Shown: positions 6,989 through 15,027 of the stretch, in pieces | Layout: every line of letters starts with the position of its first letter | Numbering within the stretch: the first letter of the stretch is position 1 | Source of the DNA: CAYWNK01 sp047639615 | GTDB taxonomy: Bacteria; Planctomycetota; UBA1135; GCA-002686595 | Length of the DNA: 28,421 nt | NCBI GenBank assembly: GCA_047639615.1 | Contig: JBLIOL010000023.1 | Coordinates: forward strand, 1-28,421 | Reading direction: 5' to 3' | The notes under the pieces: model-generated | Seen by the model: only the letters and a program-made list of their open reading frames with translations | The model's database searches: none | What the model was told of the DNA's origin: nothing | Program-made: the position numbers and the translations under genes

Positions 6989-7702
6989 TCATTCTGCCGT
7001 GTGGAGGTCGGTTGCTGCAAGCACTGCCTGCAACCCTCGTACGACTCCTTGTGCATCCCGCGCAAATCGCAGGCTGTGAAGCAGGCCAGATCCATAGGCC
7101 GAGCGGTCCGCGACGCGGTGCTCCAAGCTCAAGACCTCGCCGGGACCGCCCAGGTAGATGCGCTGCTCGGCGTGAAGGCCCTCTATCCGCAGGGACTGGA
7201 TCGGGATCTCTTCAGTGGGCACGCCGAGCGCCTTGGCCAGCACTTCGGCGGCCTGGATGGCGCTGCCCGAGGGTGCGTCGAGCTTGCGCGGGTGATGGGC
7301 TTCGATGATGGAGACGGATCGCAGCACGCGGGCGGCTTCGGCGGCGAGTTTCTGCTGCAGCCAGGATCCCATGCTGAAGTTGGGGATGACGCAGCCGCCC
7401 AGCTGTAGCTTGCGGGCCAACCGATCCAGCTCGGCCGTCTGACCCTCGTCCACTCCGCTGGTCCCGATAACGATGCGCAGGCCAGCCTGCAGTAAGCGCC
7501 GGCCATGCTCGAAGCCCAGCCCGGCGCGGGTTAAGTCCAGGGCGACCTGGGCCTCGGCCTCGAGCACGCTCGCTTCCAGATCGTCCTCGGAACGCACCTG
7601 GCAAACCACCTGCAGGTCGCCTGCCTGGGCGATGAGTTCCACGGCGAAGGCTCCCATGGCTCCAGCGGCTCCCACCACGGCAATACGAAGCGGGCTCGTC
7701 AC
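6989..7702 (-). CDS. dapB: 4-hydroxy-tetrahydrodipicolinate reductase
   Basis: A 237-residue protein. The N-terminal NAD(P)-binding fold has VGAAGAMG at residues 10-17 and the GTSG loop at 80-83. The signature EAHHPRKLDAPSG at 134-146 carries the catalytic His136/His137 pair, K140 and the substrate-binding turn. It reduces 4-hydroxy-tetrahydrodipicolinate in the lysine/diaminopimelate pathway, which supplies peptidoglycan cross-link residues. Length fits the family (about 240-270). The GTG start at 7702 overlaps the TGA of the ligase gene as GTGA. No other dap gene is nearby; its partner here is the double ligase, so the shared theme is wall precursor supply. Confidence 0.95.
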   Translation of the reverse strand: MTSPLRIAVVGAAGAMGAFAVELIAQAGDLQVVCQVRSEDDLEASVLEAEAQVALDLTRAGLGFEHGRRLLQAGLRIVIGTSGVDEGQTAELDRLARKLQLGGCVIPNFSMGSWLQQKLAAEAARVLRSVSIIEAHHPRKLDAPSGSAIQAAEVLAKALGVPTEEIPIQSLRIEGLHAEQRIYLGGPGEVLSLEHRVADRSAYGSGLLHSLRFARDAQGVVRGLQAVLAATDLHTAE

Positions 7703-10227
7703 AGCACCGGCTCCCCCATGCCGAGCTCCACTAAGTGGCGCACGAAAGCCGCCGGCGCGAGTTCGACCCCAGGGGTGAACTGGGCTTGGGTGAAGAGCAC
7801 CGTGGCCGCGGACATGCCGGGCAGGGTGTTGACCTCGATCAGGTGCAGCTCATCCGTCGACAGGTCGTAGATGGCATCGATGCGCGCGTAGCCGTCCAGG
7901 TCCAATGCGTTGGCCAGAGCGGAGAGTCGTTCGCGCACGCGTATCACAGCACCCTCATCCAGTTCCGGCGGCGGCGTGAGGTTGGTGCCCATGCCCTTGC
8001 AGAACTTCTCTTCCACGGTCAGGAAACCCTGACTGGAGGGCGTCCCCGAAGGCCAGAGAGCATGCATGTCGCCGGCGCGACCCAGTACGCCGCAGGTCAG
8101 CTCGATGCGGTTTGGCGGGCCCATGTGTCCGGCGGGATCGGCGAGCAGTTCTTCGAGCAGGAGCACACTGGGTGGTAGCGGTGGCATCTCGAGCAACAAT
8201 CCGGCGGCGCGATTTTCGTCCGGGCCGTAGAGCAGGTCGAGGGGCACGCGCTCTAGGCCGGCCAGCATGGCGAGCAGGTAGACCGCAACTTCAGCGCCAT
8301 TGCCGCGCGAGACCAAAACGCCGCTGGAGCAACCATCGCAGAGGGGTTTGATCACCAAGCCATGGGGCGAATGTAGCTCTGCGCGCCAGCTGTCGGCGAG
8401 TGCGCTTACGGCCGTTTGCATGGCTGAGCCGATGGGGTTATCGAGGGCCACGGCGAGACCGTGCTCCTTTGCGGCGCTGCACAGAGTAGCTAGGGATTCG
8501 CTGCCGAGCTCCTGTTCGAGATCGTGGCGCAGGCTGGCCATGGGCAGCTGCACTTGACGGCCCGGGGTCAAGCCCGGGATCGCAGCCTCACGGGCGCGCG
8601 TCCCCGTGGCGAACTTGTCCATGCAGAGTCGCGATGCCTCTGCGCCGGAGCCATTGAAGCGTGTGCCGATGGTGCGCAGCTGTTCCTGGATCGTGCCGTC
8701 CTCCCCCATCCCGCCGTGCAAGGCCAAGAAGACAAAGTCGGCGGCGCGCGCCACCTGTTCGAGGTCCAAGGCCATGGGCGCAGGATTCTCCACCGTGCGT
8801 AGGGCGCAGAGTTCGGCGCTCACGTGACGCCACTCTTCGAGTGCGCTAGCCACGGCACGCTGGCTGGGAGCGGGGTCGGCGATACCAGCCTCGATCTCCT
8901 CCACCGTGTGTTGTAAGGAGAGCATGTGCGGAACGTGCCAGGCTGCGCCTGAGCGGTCGATGAAGATGCGTTGCACGCGGTCGCGGCCCAGGGACTCGAG
9001 CTTGTGCAGCACGTTGATCCAGCTCATGCGCGACACGTGGCGCTCGGAGCTGGTGCCGCCGCCAACCACGGCGATCTGCAGGCCGTCTGAGGTCTCGCGC
9101 TGTCTCCAGTCGATGCGCAGGCCTTCCTTGCCAGCGGCGCGGGAGAGCAGCAGCCGTGAAGCGCCGCGCGCATCCAGGCCAAACTGGCTGGCCTGCTGGA
9201 ACAGGAAGGAATCCATGCCGAAGCCAGGCGCTCCGTTTAGGTCGCTCCACAGGATGCGTCCGTCTTCGCAGAGGAAGCCGTCGAAGCGTGCCCAGTCCTG
9301 CAGCTCGAGGTCCGTGAAGAGCTGCGCCGCTTGTTCGCGGATGATGGCCAGGCGTTCGTCATCAAAACGCGCGGGCGTGTGGTGCCGGACTCCGTAGCCC
9401 GGCATGTACTTGGCTAGACGCGAATAGAGACGGTCGCCTTCGATGCCGCCCCAGTTGTCCTGTAGCTCGACCTCGGTGGGCCAGAGCGGGAGTACGCGTC
9501 CGTCCAGGTCCTGCAGCAGGATCAGCGAGAACTCAGTGCCGCGGATGCGCTCTTCCACGAGCACCTCCGGACCGTGCTCCCGCGCAGCAGCGATGGCTTG
9601 GACGAGGCCCGCCGCCCCCACCAGGGAGACGCCGTCGGAGGAACCGCCGGCGTTGGGTTTGACCACCACCCGTGCGTCCGGGCTTCCGCCTACCTCCCCC
9701 ACCAGGCCCGCAGGGTCTAGTGCTTCGGAGTCCGCAGGGCCGAGGAGCCGGCGCCGCACCGTGGGCAGGCCTAGTTGTTCCAGTCGCGCGAGGGTGGCGT
9801 GTTTGTCCAGGGTCAGAGCAAGGCCGGCGGCTGGTGAGCCGAGCAGCGCACTGCGTCCCATGGCAGCGAGCTCAGCCGCCAACGCGCCGTCTTCGCCGTA
9901 GGCTCCGTGCACGAGGGAGCACAACACATGCGCATGCTCGACCAATTGGCGGCACTGCTCGGGGTCCAGTGGCAGCAGCGCCCGCTCCCCCGCGCGCCGA
10001 TAATCATCGACGGTGTTCGAGTAGACCCACCCCGGCTGCAGGCGGAACCATTGGCCCGGACCTTCCACGTGCACGAGTTCGAGGTTCTCAGCGCCTAGGT
10101 CCGGATGCAGGGCGTCGTAGAAGGTGCGCGCGCTATCCAGCGAGATGTCGCGCTCCGCTGAGGGACCTCCCAGGAAGATCACAGCGCGCACCTCTTCAGG
10201 CCGCAGCGTCTCGGCGTTCGGGCTCAC
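7699..10227 (-). CDS. Tandem two-module D-alanine-D-alanine ligase-like ATP-grasp protein
   Basis: An uninterrupted 842-residue frame containing two Ddl-like ATP-grasp units. Module 1 (about 14-375) has GGPSAERDIS at 20-29, HGAYGEDG at 107-114, the K190-centred VVVKPNAGGSSDG, R314/D316 in WARFDGF, and SDLNGAPGF at 328-336, where Asp replaces the usual metal-ligand Glu. Module 2 (about 383-842) has GGGTSSERHVS at 389-399, HGGMGEDGTIQ at 504-514, VIKPLCDGCSSG at 625-636, R782/D784 in ARIDAIYD, and the canonical EVNTLPGMS at 798-806. A normal Ddl is about 300-370 residues, so this is a double-length fusion. Both units keep the ATP-grasp lysine and most metal ligands. It presumably makes D-Ala-D-Ala; module 1 may differ in substrate or be regulatory (inference). 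The GTG start overlaps the pyrophosphorylase stop. Confidence 0.9.
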   Translation of the reverse strand: MSPNAETLRPEEVRAVIFLGGPSAERDISLDSARTFYDALHPDLGAENLELVHVEGPGQWFRLQPGWVYSNTVDDYRRAGERALLPLDPEQCRQLVEHAHVLCSLVHGAYGEDGALAAELAAMGRSALLGSPAAGLALTLDKHATLARLEQLGLPTVRRRLLGPADSEALDPAGLVGEVGGSPDARVVVKPNAGGSSDGVSLVGAAGLVQAIAAAREHGPEVLVEERIRGTEFSLILLQDLDGRVLPLWPTEVELQDNWGGIEGDRLYSRLAKYMPGYGVRHHTPARFDDERLAIIREQAAQLFTDLELQDWARFDGFLCEDGRILWSDLNGAPGFGMDSFLFQQASQFGLDARGASRLLLSRAAGKEGLRIDWRQRETSDGLQIAVVGGGTSSERHVSRMSWINVLHKLESLGRDRVQRIFIDRSGAAWHVPHMLSLQHTVEEIEAGIADPAPSQRAVASALEEWRHVSAELCALRTVENPAPMALDLEQVARAADFVFLALHGGMGEDGTIQEQLRTIGTRFNGSGAEASRLCMDKFATGTRAREAAIPGLTPGRQVQLPMASLRHDLEQELGSESLATLCSAAKEHGLAVALDNPIGSAMQTAVSALADSWRAELHSPHGLVIKPLCDGCSSGVLVSRGNGAEVAVYLLAMLAGLERVPLDLLYGPDENRAAGLLLEMPPLPPSVLLLEELLADPAGHMGPPNRIELTCGVLGRAGDMHALWPSGTPSSQGFLTVEEKFCKGMGTNLTPPPELDEGAVIRVRERLSALANALDLDGYARIDAIYDLSTDELHLIEVNTLPGMSAATVLFTQAQFTPGVELAPAAFVRHLVELGMGEPVL

Positions 10228-11645
10228 GCGTAGTGGTGTCCGCCGGCTAGATCCTTGGGGGCTACTCGAGCGCGACTGGCGAACTCCTCGGCGTCTTCGG
10301 CGAAGGTCGGGGCGACTTCGATCGCGCTCTGGCCTTCCACTTCCGGTGGCGCGTGAGCGCCGGGGGTGGATGCGATCCAGTCAGCAAACATGCTGACAAG
10401 ATCTGCACGACAGCTGGCGGGCGAGTCCTGGCCTTCGGCGTTCTTGACCGGGCTGAATTCCTTGGCGCGCTCGACCTCGAGGGTCACGCTGTTCTTAGCC
10501 ACATGCAGCGCATCGAAGACGAAGGTCTCGAACTTCACGCCGTCGATTTTGGTGGGCTGTCCCTGTGCGTCGATGCTGGCCATGGACTTACGTGCCAGGT
10601 GCCAGGGCAGGTCGAGGCCGTCGGCCGTTAGGCGCTCCACGAAGCTGCGCTCGATGGCGTGCTTGGCGATGTTGCCGGCGTTGAAAACCAGCCGCCCCTG
10701 TCTATCGGTCGCGTCGCGCAACTCGGCAGGTAGGTCCGAGTACTCGATGCAACCGAGAACGCCGTCGGCGAGTCCGAGTACGCCCACTTTTTCGCCGGGG
10801 TCGCGCTTGGGGACTACCTTGCTCGACATGTCGGCGCCGGCCTGGGCGTGTAGGCCGAGGAAGAGCGGGTCCGCAGGGCGTGCCAAGGGGTTGTCCACTT
10901 GGAAGTAGCTGAAGGTCTCGATGCCGCGCGCGGCAGCGTCAGCCAGAGCGCCGGAGTTGTGCAGGGCTTCCAGCGTTCCGCCGTGGCCGTTGGGCGCAAG
11001 GAATAGGTCGGAGGGCGAGGCCAGGATTACGCGGCCTTGCAAATCGAGCGCGGGCAGCATGGCTTGCGTGAAGAACATGACCGAGTCGGCGCCCAGGCCG
11101 AAGTCGTCGTTGCGCTCGAAGAAGGCACGTGTGGCGGCATCATTGGCTTGGCTGGTCATCACGTACCAGCGCACGGCGCTTCCGTGGCGCTTGCTGGCTG
11201 CAGCTAAGCGTGCGGCGTGCCAAGCAAAGAGCGATGCGCCGGTCAGCGGGCCTACCGGGAACTCGCCCTTGGGGCCGTCGTAGCCCAGGCGTGAGCCTTG
11301 ACCACCGGCCACGAGTACATAGCCAACCTTGCCGGCGGCTAGACGCTCTGCACCTAGGGCGCGGGCTGCCTCGGCACTGGCCAACTGCTCCGCATCGCGC
11401 TCCAGGGGGAAGACCGGCGCGGGCTCGAAGGAGCTTGGTGTAGCAGGCGCTGCGTCCTCACGCACGAGCTTGCCGAGGGCTTGGATCTGCTCGAGATCCT
11501 GCTGGGCGAGTTGCCCAAGCAAACCGGCGCGCTGGCCGTCGCTCAGTTGCTCCCAGAAGGCGAAAACGTGGCCCTGGCCGGCGGCTCGCCAACTCTCGAT
11601 CAATTGCTTGGCCCCTTGGGCCTCTTGCTTCGGCGTTTCGTGCAT
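10224..11645 (-). CDS. UDP-N-acetylhexosamine (UDP-sugar) pyrophosphorylase, eukaryotic UAP type
   Basis: A 473-residue member of the UDPGP family. The nucleotide-binding signature LVAGGQGSRLGYDGPKGEFP is at 111-130. APNGHGGTLEAL follows at 218-229, YFQVDNPL at 247-254, SKVVPKRDPGEKVG at 275-288, EYSD at 301-304 and FNAGNIAKH at 321-329. This order matches eukaryotic UAP1/AGX enzymes, which make UDP-GlcNAc or UDP-GalNAc from UTP and the sugar 1-phosphate; bacteria more often use bifunctional GlmU. UTP-glucose-1-phosphate activity is an alternative, but the motif spacing favours the HexNAc branch. The gene is followed, with a 4-nt GTGA overlap, by the double ligase, which supports a role in wall precursor synthesis. 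Confidence 0.88.
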   Translation of the reverse strand: MHETPKQEAQGAKQLIESWRAAGQGHVFAFWEQLSDGQRAGLLGQLAQQDLEQIQALGKLVREDAAPATPSSFEPAPVFPLERDAEQLASAEAARALGAERLAAGKVGYVLVAGGQGSRLGYDGPKGEFPVGPLTGASLFAWHAARLAAASKRHGSAVRWYVMTSQANDAATRAFFERNDDFGLGADSVMFFTQAMLPALDLQGRVILASPSDLFLAPNGHGGTLEALHNSGALADAAARGIETFSYFQVDNPLARPADPLFLGLHAQAGADMSSKVVPKRDPGEKVGVLGLADGVLGCIEYSDLPAELRDATDRQGRLVFNAGNIAKHAIERSFVERLTADGLDLPWHLARKSMASIDAQGQPTKIDGVKFETFVFDALHVAKNSVTLEVERAKEFSPVKNAEGQDSPASCRADLVSMFADWIASTPGAHAPPEVEGQSAIEVAPTFAEDAEEFASRARVAPKDLAGGHHYA

Positions 11646-11675
11646 GGCAAACGCCAGTCTACGAAGCTGGTAGTG

Positions 11676-12629
11676 CTATTCCACCTGCAGGAGGACCTTC
11701 AGGACCCCACGTTGGGAAGCATGCTCGAGGGCCTCGGCCGCATGATCGAGCGGGTAGCGCGCATGCACCAGCGGGCTGACGTCGATCTGGCCCGCGGCCA
11801 GGGCAGCCAGGGCAGGCTCGAAGCGACCACAGCGGGAACCGATCAGCTGGATCTCGTCCACCACCAAGGGCGCAAGGTCCAAGCTCACGGGCTTGGACGA
11901 GGTCGTCTTGAGTACCACACGGCCGCGTGGTCGTGCGTAGCTGATGGCTGTGCCTACGAGTTCGGGGTGGCCGGTGGCTTCGACCACGACGTCGTAGGTG
12001 CCTGGTTCGGGCGCGCTGACGAAGGCGCCCAGGCCCGGAATCCAATCGGCCCGTTCCGGGTGGCGGCCACAGAGATCGAGCTCAGCGCCCGCCTTGGCCA
12101 GCACCATGGCGCAGAGTAGACCTAGCTTGCCATCGCCTAGCACTAGGGCGCGCTGCCCGGCCACATCGGGCAGGGCTTCCAGCAGCGCAAATCCGGCGGC
12201 CAGAGGTTCCGTAAAGCTGGCGGCCTCGTCGCTAACGGAATCCGGCACCGCTAGTAGATTGCCATGGGGCAGGCGGAGCTCTTCTGAGAAGGCACCAGGT
12301 CGACCGAGGATGCCCAGCACGCTGCGTGTCTGGCAATGGCGCGCGTCGAGTCCTGCGGGGTCTTGACCCAGGCAGCGCGCACAGCTGCCACAGGCTGCGT
12401 TGATCTCCCCCACTACGCGCTTGCCGGCGAGCGGACCGTCGAGGGCGCGGCCCACAAACTCGTGGCCGGGGACGCCCTTGAAGCCCATGTATCCCTGGGC
12501 CAGCGCTAGGTCCGTGGCGCACACGCCGGCGACACTCACGGCCACCCGGGTTTCTCCATCCAACGGCTCGGGCCGCGGCAGGTGATCCACCACCGCGGCC
12601 CGTCCGTGCTCTAGCCAAAGGCCGCGCAC
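11676..12629 (-). CDS. Zinc-dependent medium-chain alcohol dehydrogenase family protein
   Basis: A 317-residue MDR protein. Catalytic zinc ligands are C37 (GVCATD), H56/E57 (PGHEFVG) and E141 (TEPLAAG). The structural zinc lobe has C80, C83, C86 and C99. A Rossmann segment, VLGDGKLGLL (163-172), binds NAD(P). The reaction is oxidation of an alcohol or polyol, or the reverse; threonine/sorbitol dehydrogenase-like enzymes share this layout. Substrate cannot be assigned. It lies 18 nt after the 112-aa gene and 30 nt before the pyrophosphorylase gene, so it probably belongs to the same transcript, although a link to wall synthesis is unproven. Confidence 0.88.
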   Translation of the reverse strand: MRGLWLEHGRAAVVDHLPRPEPLDGETRVAVSVAGVCATDLALAQGYMGFKGVPGHEFVGRALDGPLAGKRVVGEINAACGSCARCLGQDPAGLDARHCQTRSVLGILGRPGAFSEELRLPHGNLLAVPDSVSDEAASFTEPLAAGFALLEALPDVAGQRALVLGDGKLGLLCAMVLAKAGAELDLCGRHPERADWIPGLGAFVSAPEPGTYDVVVEATGHPELVGTAISYARPRGRVVLKTTSSKPVSLDLAPLVVDEIQLIGSRCGRFEPALAALAAGQIDVSPLVHARYPLDHAAEALEHASQRGVLKVLLQVE

Positions 12630-12647
12630 GTGCTTGGTTCGTGAAGC

Positions 12648-12986
12648 CTAGGCTTCAGCCGTTTCTTTCTGGAGCGCCCCAAGCAGGGTCTCCATGAGGT
12701 GCACGAGAGCGTCCACGCGCTTCTCTAAGACAATCTGGCGATGGACCATCTTCTCAACTACCGGTGGGAGGACAGCCTCGCGCACATAGTTGTTGACCAT
12801 GTTGATGATCTCGACGCGATTGGCGTCCGGCAACTTGTGAAAGTGGTAGTGGAACTTCTCTTCCAGAATTTCCTCGGTGACATCCATACACTCCGAGGTG
12901 ATCTCGGCGGCGCTCTTCGCGTCGTGCTTCGTCTTGAACACCTCGCGCTTGTACTGGTGCAAGAGGCTTTGGAAGTCTTGGGGCAT
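12648..12986 (-). CDS. Uncharacterised 112-residue helical protein at the head of the wall-precursor array
   Basis: I do not recognise this family. The protein is almost wholly alpha-helical by composition, is charged, and has no signal or membrane segment. It has a HYHFHKLPDANRVEIINMVNNYV core at 46-68 and a coiled-coil-like C-terminus (about 80-108). The histidine cluster H46, H48 and H50 could bind metal, but that is speculation. The start is well supported: a perfect AGGAG lies 5 nt before the ATG, one of the best ribosome sites in the window. This makes it the likely first cistron of the run down to the NifU-like gene. GC and codon use fit the neighbourhood. Confidence 0.75.
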   Translation of the reverse strand: MPQDFQSLLHQYKREVFKTKHDAKSAAEITSECMDVTEEILEEKFHYHFHKLPDANRVEIINMVNNYVREAVLPPVVEKMVHRQIVLEKRVDALVHLMETLLGALQKETAEA

Positions 12987-12991
12987 AGAGG

Positions 12992-12996
12992 CTCCT
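12992..12996 (-). promoter_or_regulatory. Strong Shine-Dalgarno for the 112-aa gene
   Basis: AGGAG on the minus strand, 5 nt before the ATG at 12986. Few genes in this window have a comparable site, so it fixes the start and marks the probable first cistron of the array. Confidence 0.75.
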
Positions 12997-13100
12997 AGTT
13001 AGGGTTTGGGAAGGTCAACAAACACATCTTAGCACCCAATCCAGATTCTCACTTACTCCAAATCTTGGAGCCCCAAAGCAAGCCACGGGGCCTACGCACC

Positions 13101-13271
13101 CCTGTTGGAGCCCGTCGCGCATAGCCAAGTTCGCGAGCCACGCGCCCTAATCCGCGCTGCTGCGTTGCACTAAACCCAGGGTAGCTACGCTAACGCGGGT
13201 CTCGGGGCGCCTTGCCTCGCGTGACATGGCGCATGCCTCGCAAACTCAGCTATGCGCGACAGGCTCTTAGG
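13101..13271. repeat. Long imperfect palindromic element, copy 1
   Basis: The 295-bp spacer between fabF and the 112-aa gene holds a 171-bp imperfect inverted repeat. The outer arms GTCGCGCATAGC (13114-13125) and GCTATGCGCGAC (13249-13260) are perfect complements. Pairing continues inward with about two thirds identity to a centre at TAGCTACGCTA (13182-13192), and outward to CCT/AGG tips. The left arm holds CTGCGTTGCAC (13160-13170). The same CTGCGTTGCAC, TAGCT-CGCTA centre and GCTATG-GCGACA right end recur at 25324-25517, so this is a dispersed, structured repeat. No open frame lies inside. The rest of the spacer (12987-13100) shows only the SD and a second TTGGAGCCC. Confidence 0.85.
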
Positions 13272-13281
13272 GCCAAAGTGC

Positions 13282-14532
13282 TTACTCGGGCTTGCCCACT
13301 AGTACGGACACGTTGTGGCCGCCGAAGCCGAGGCTATTGCAAAGCGCATTGCGCACTGCCATTTCCCGGGCATCACCAGCGACGTAGTCCAGGTCGCAGG
13401 CCGGATCGGGCGTGCTGTAGTTGCGGGTGGGGTGCACTTTGCCGCTGTGCACGGCTAGGGCGGTGTAGATCAACTCGACCGCGGTGGCTGCGCCGAGCAG
13501 GTGGCCGATCATGGACTTGGTGGAAGACACAGCCAACTTGCTGGCGTGATTACCGAACACGCGCTTGATCGAGGTGGTCTCGATCGAGTCGTTGTAGGCC
13601 GTGCTCGTGCCGTGCGCGTTCACGTACTGAACATCGTCGGTGTTTACTTTTCCGTGGGTCAAGGCCTGCTCATACGCGCGGGCGGGGCCGCGTCCGTCTT
13701 CTTTGGGGGCCGTGATGTGGAAAGCATCGTCGGTCGATCCGTAGCCCTTGACCTCGGCGTAGATGCGCGCGCCACGCGCTTTGGCCCGTTCGTATTCCTC
13801 GAATACGAGCATGCCAGCGCCCTCCCCCATCACGAAACCGTCGCGGTCCTTATCGAAGGGGCGCGAGGCCCCTGCGGGATCGTCGTTGCGCGTGGAGAGT
13901 GCCTTGGCGGAGCCGAAGCCAGCCAGGGACAACTTGGTGATCGCAGATTCCGCACCACCGGTGATGACCAAATCGCATTCATCCCACTGGATGGCGCGCC
14001 AGGCCATGCCGATGGCGTGACCCGAGGAAGCGCATGCGCTCGAGGTGGTGAAGGCCGTTCCCATCAGGCCGTGACGGATCGCCACCTGACCGCTCACGGC
14101 GTTGGCCATGATGCGCGGGATGAAGTGCGGGCTGACGCGACGAGGGCCGCGCGCCTGCATGACCTCTTGCTGTTCGAGGATACCGGTGATGCCACCGATG
14201 CCCGTAGCGACGATCGTGCCGAAGCGTTCACGCTGCTCCTCGGGCAAGTTTTTGACGTCCTCCAAACCAGCGTCTCGGAAGGCTTCGTCCGAAGCCATCA
14301 GAGCCCACATGGTGAAGGGGTCCAGCTTGCGCATATCTGGGCCTGCGAATCCCGCAGTAGCGGCATCCCAGTCCTTGATCTGCGCAGCGATCGTTGTGCT
14401 GAGACCCTCAGTGTCTAGACGTACTATCTGCTCGACTCCATTCTCTCCAGCAAGGATGCGGGGGAAACTGGACTCTACGTTCCGACCTAAGGCATTAACG
14501 GTACCCAGGCCGGTGATGACGACACGGCGCAT
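13282..14532 (-). CDS. fabF: Beta-ketoacyl-ACP synthase II
   Basis: A 416-residue thiolase-fold condensing enzyme with the Cys-His-His triad of FabF/FabB: C167 in TSSACASSG, H307 in NAHGTSTAYND and H344 in STKSMIGHLLGAA, plus K339. It condenses malonyl-ACP with acyl-ACP during elongation. Length and motifs are full and normal for FabF. It is the last gene of the fab cluster, 86 nt downstream of acpP, and is followed by the palindromic element rather than a simple terminator. The start ATG at 14532 has only a weak AGAAGAG upstream. Confidence 0.95.
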   Translation of the reverse strand: MRRVVITGLGTVNALGRNVESSFPRILAGENGVEQIVRLDTEGLSTTIAAQIKDWDAATAGFAGPDMRKLDPFTMWALMASDEAFRDAGLEDVKNLPEEQRERFGTIVATGIGGITGILEQQEVMQARGPRRVSPHFIPRIMANAVSGQVAIRHGLMGTAFTTSSACASSGHAIGMAWRAIQWDECDLVITGGAESAITKLSLAGFGSAKALSTRNDDPAGASRPFDKDRDGFVMGEGAGMLVFEEYERAKARGARIYAEVKGYGSTDDAFHITAPKEDGRGPARAYEQALTHGKVNTDDVQYVNAHGTSTAYNDSIETTSIKRVFGNHASKLAVSSTKSMIGHLLGAATAVELIYTALAVHSGKVHPTRNYSTPDPACDLDYVAGDAREMAVRNALCNSLGFGGHNVSVLVGKPE

Positions 14533-14618
14533 GACGGCTCTTCTAGGAGACTATGGGGCTTTGGACAAGCGGCGATCCAGGCATCGCAAGGCGATAGCCT
14601 AGGCCGCCGTTGTCCGAT

Positions 14619-14858
14619 CTATAGCTTCGAGTTGATGAAGTCGACGGCTGATCCGATGGTCTGGATCTTCTCCGCATCCTCATCGGGGATGGAGATTTCA
14701 AACTCGTCTTCAAATTCCATGACCAGCTCGACGGTGTCGAGAGAGTCGGCACCGAGATCGTTGATGAAGGAAGTTTCCCTCGTGATCTTGTCGGCTGTGC
14801 GGTTCATCTGATCGCAAACGATCTTGACTACGCGCTCTTCAATGGTGGGGTTGGACAC
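14619..14858 (-). CDS. acpP: Acyl carrier protein
   Basis: Starting at GTG 14858 gives 79 residues, normal for ACP. The phosphopantetheine site is the serine of GADSLDTVELVME; the flanking helices and the acidic surface are typical. It carries growing acyl chains for the Fab enzymes around it. The open frame runs on upstream to 14987, but the extra 43 residues are basic and unlike ACP, and a GGAG lies about 9 nt before the GTG. It has its own candidate promoter and a 170-bp upstream spacer, which fits the need for high ACP levels. The call is certain; the exact start is likely. Confidence 0.95.
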   Translation of the reverse strand: MSNPTIEERVVKIVCDQMNRTADKITRETSFINDLGADSLDTVELVMEFEDEFEISIPDEDAEKIQTIGSAVDFINSKL

Positions 14859-14907
14859 CGCGGGGTTCTCCGTGGAAACTATTGGGTTGATTGGGACAGC
14901 CCTGATC

Positions 14908-14925
14908 CAGGATCGCTTGATCCTG
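14908..14925 (-). promoter_or_regulatory. Perfect hairpin in the acpP leader
   Basis: CAGGATC (14908-14914) and GATCCTG (14919-14925) form a perfect 7-bp stem with a 4-nt loop. It lies between the candidate acpP promoter and the GTG start, so it would sit in the 5' leader. It could stabilise the mRNA or modulate translation; function unknown. Confidence 0.5.
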
Positions 14926-14958
14926 AGGGTGGCGTGACCCGGCGTTGCAGACTCCCCT

Positions 14959-14987
14959 ATTCTCGAAGGAGTCAGCACCCGAGTCAA
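14959..14987 (-). promoter_or_regulatory. Candidate sigma70-type promoter for acpP-fabF
   Basis: On the minus strand, TTGACT (14982-14987) is separated by 17 bp from GAGAAT (14959-14964): 5/6 and 4/6 matches to the -35 and -10 consensus. It points at acpP, about 100 nt upstream of its start. The same TTGACT hexamer with a 17-bp spacer precedes rpmF. Confidence 0.5.
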
Positions 14988-15027
14988 AGGCCCAGCCCTA
15001 AAGACATGTGTCTTAGTGACACTTGCT

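Noticed and set aside
6829..7095. Minus-strand open frame running through tRNA-Leu
   Set aside because: It reads through a complete tRNA gene and the end of dapB.
13501..14418. Long plus-strand open frame (305 codons) opposite fabF
   Set aside because: It lies entirely antisense to a certain fabF; its length is a by-product of high GC, and no domain is visible.
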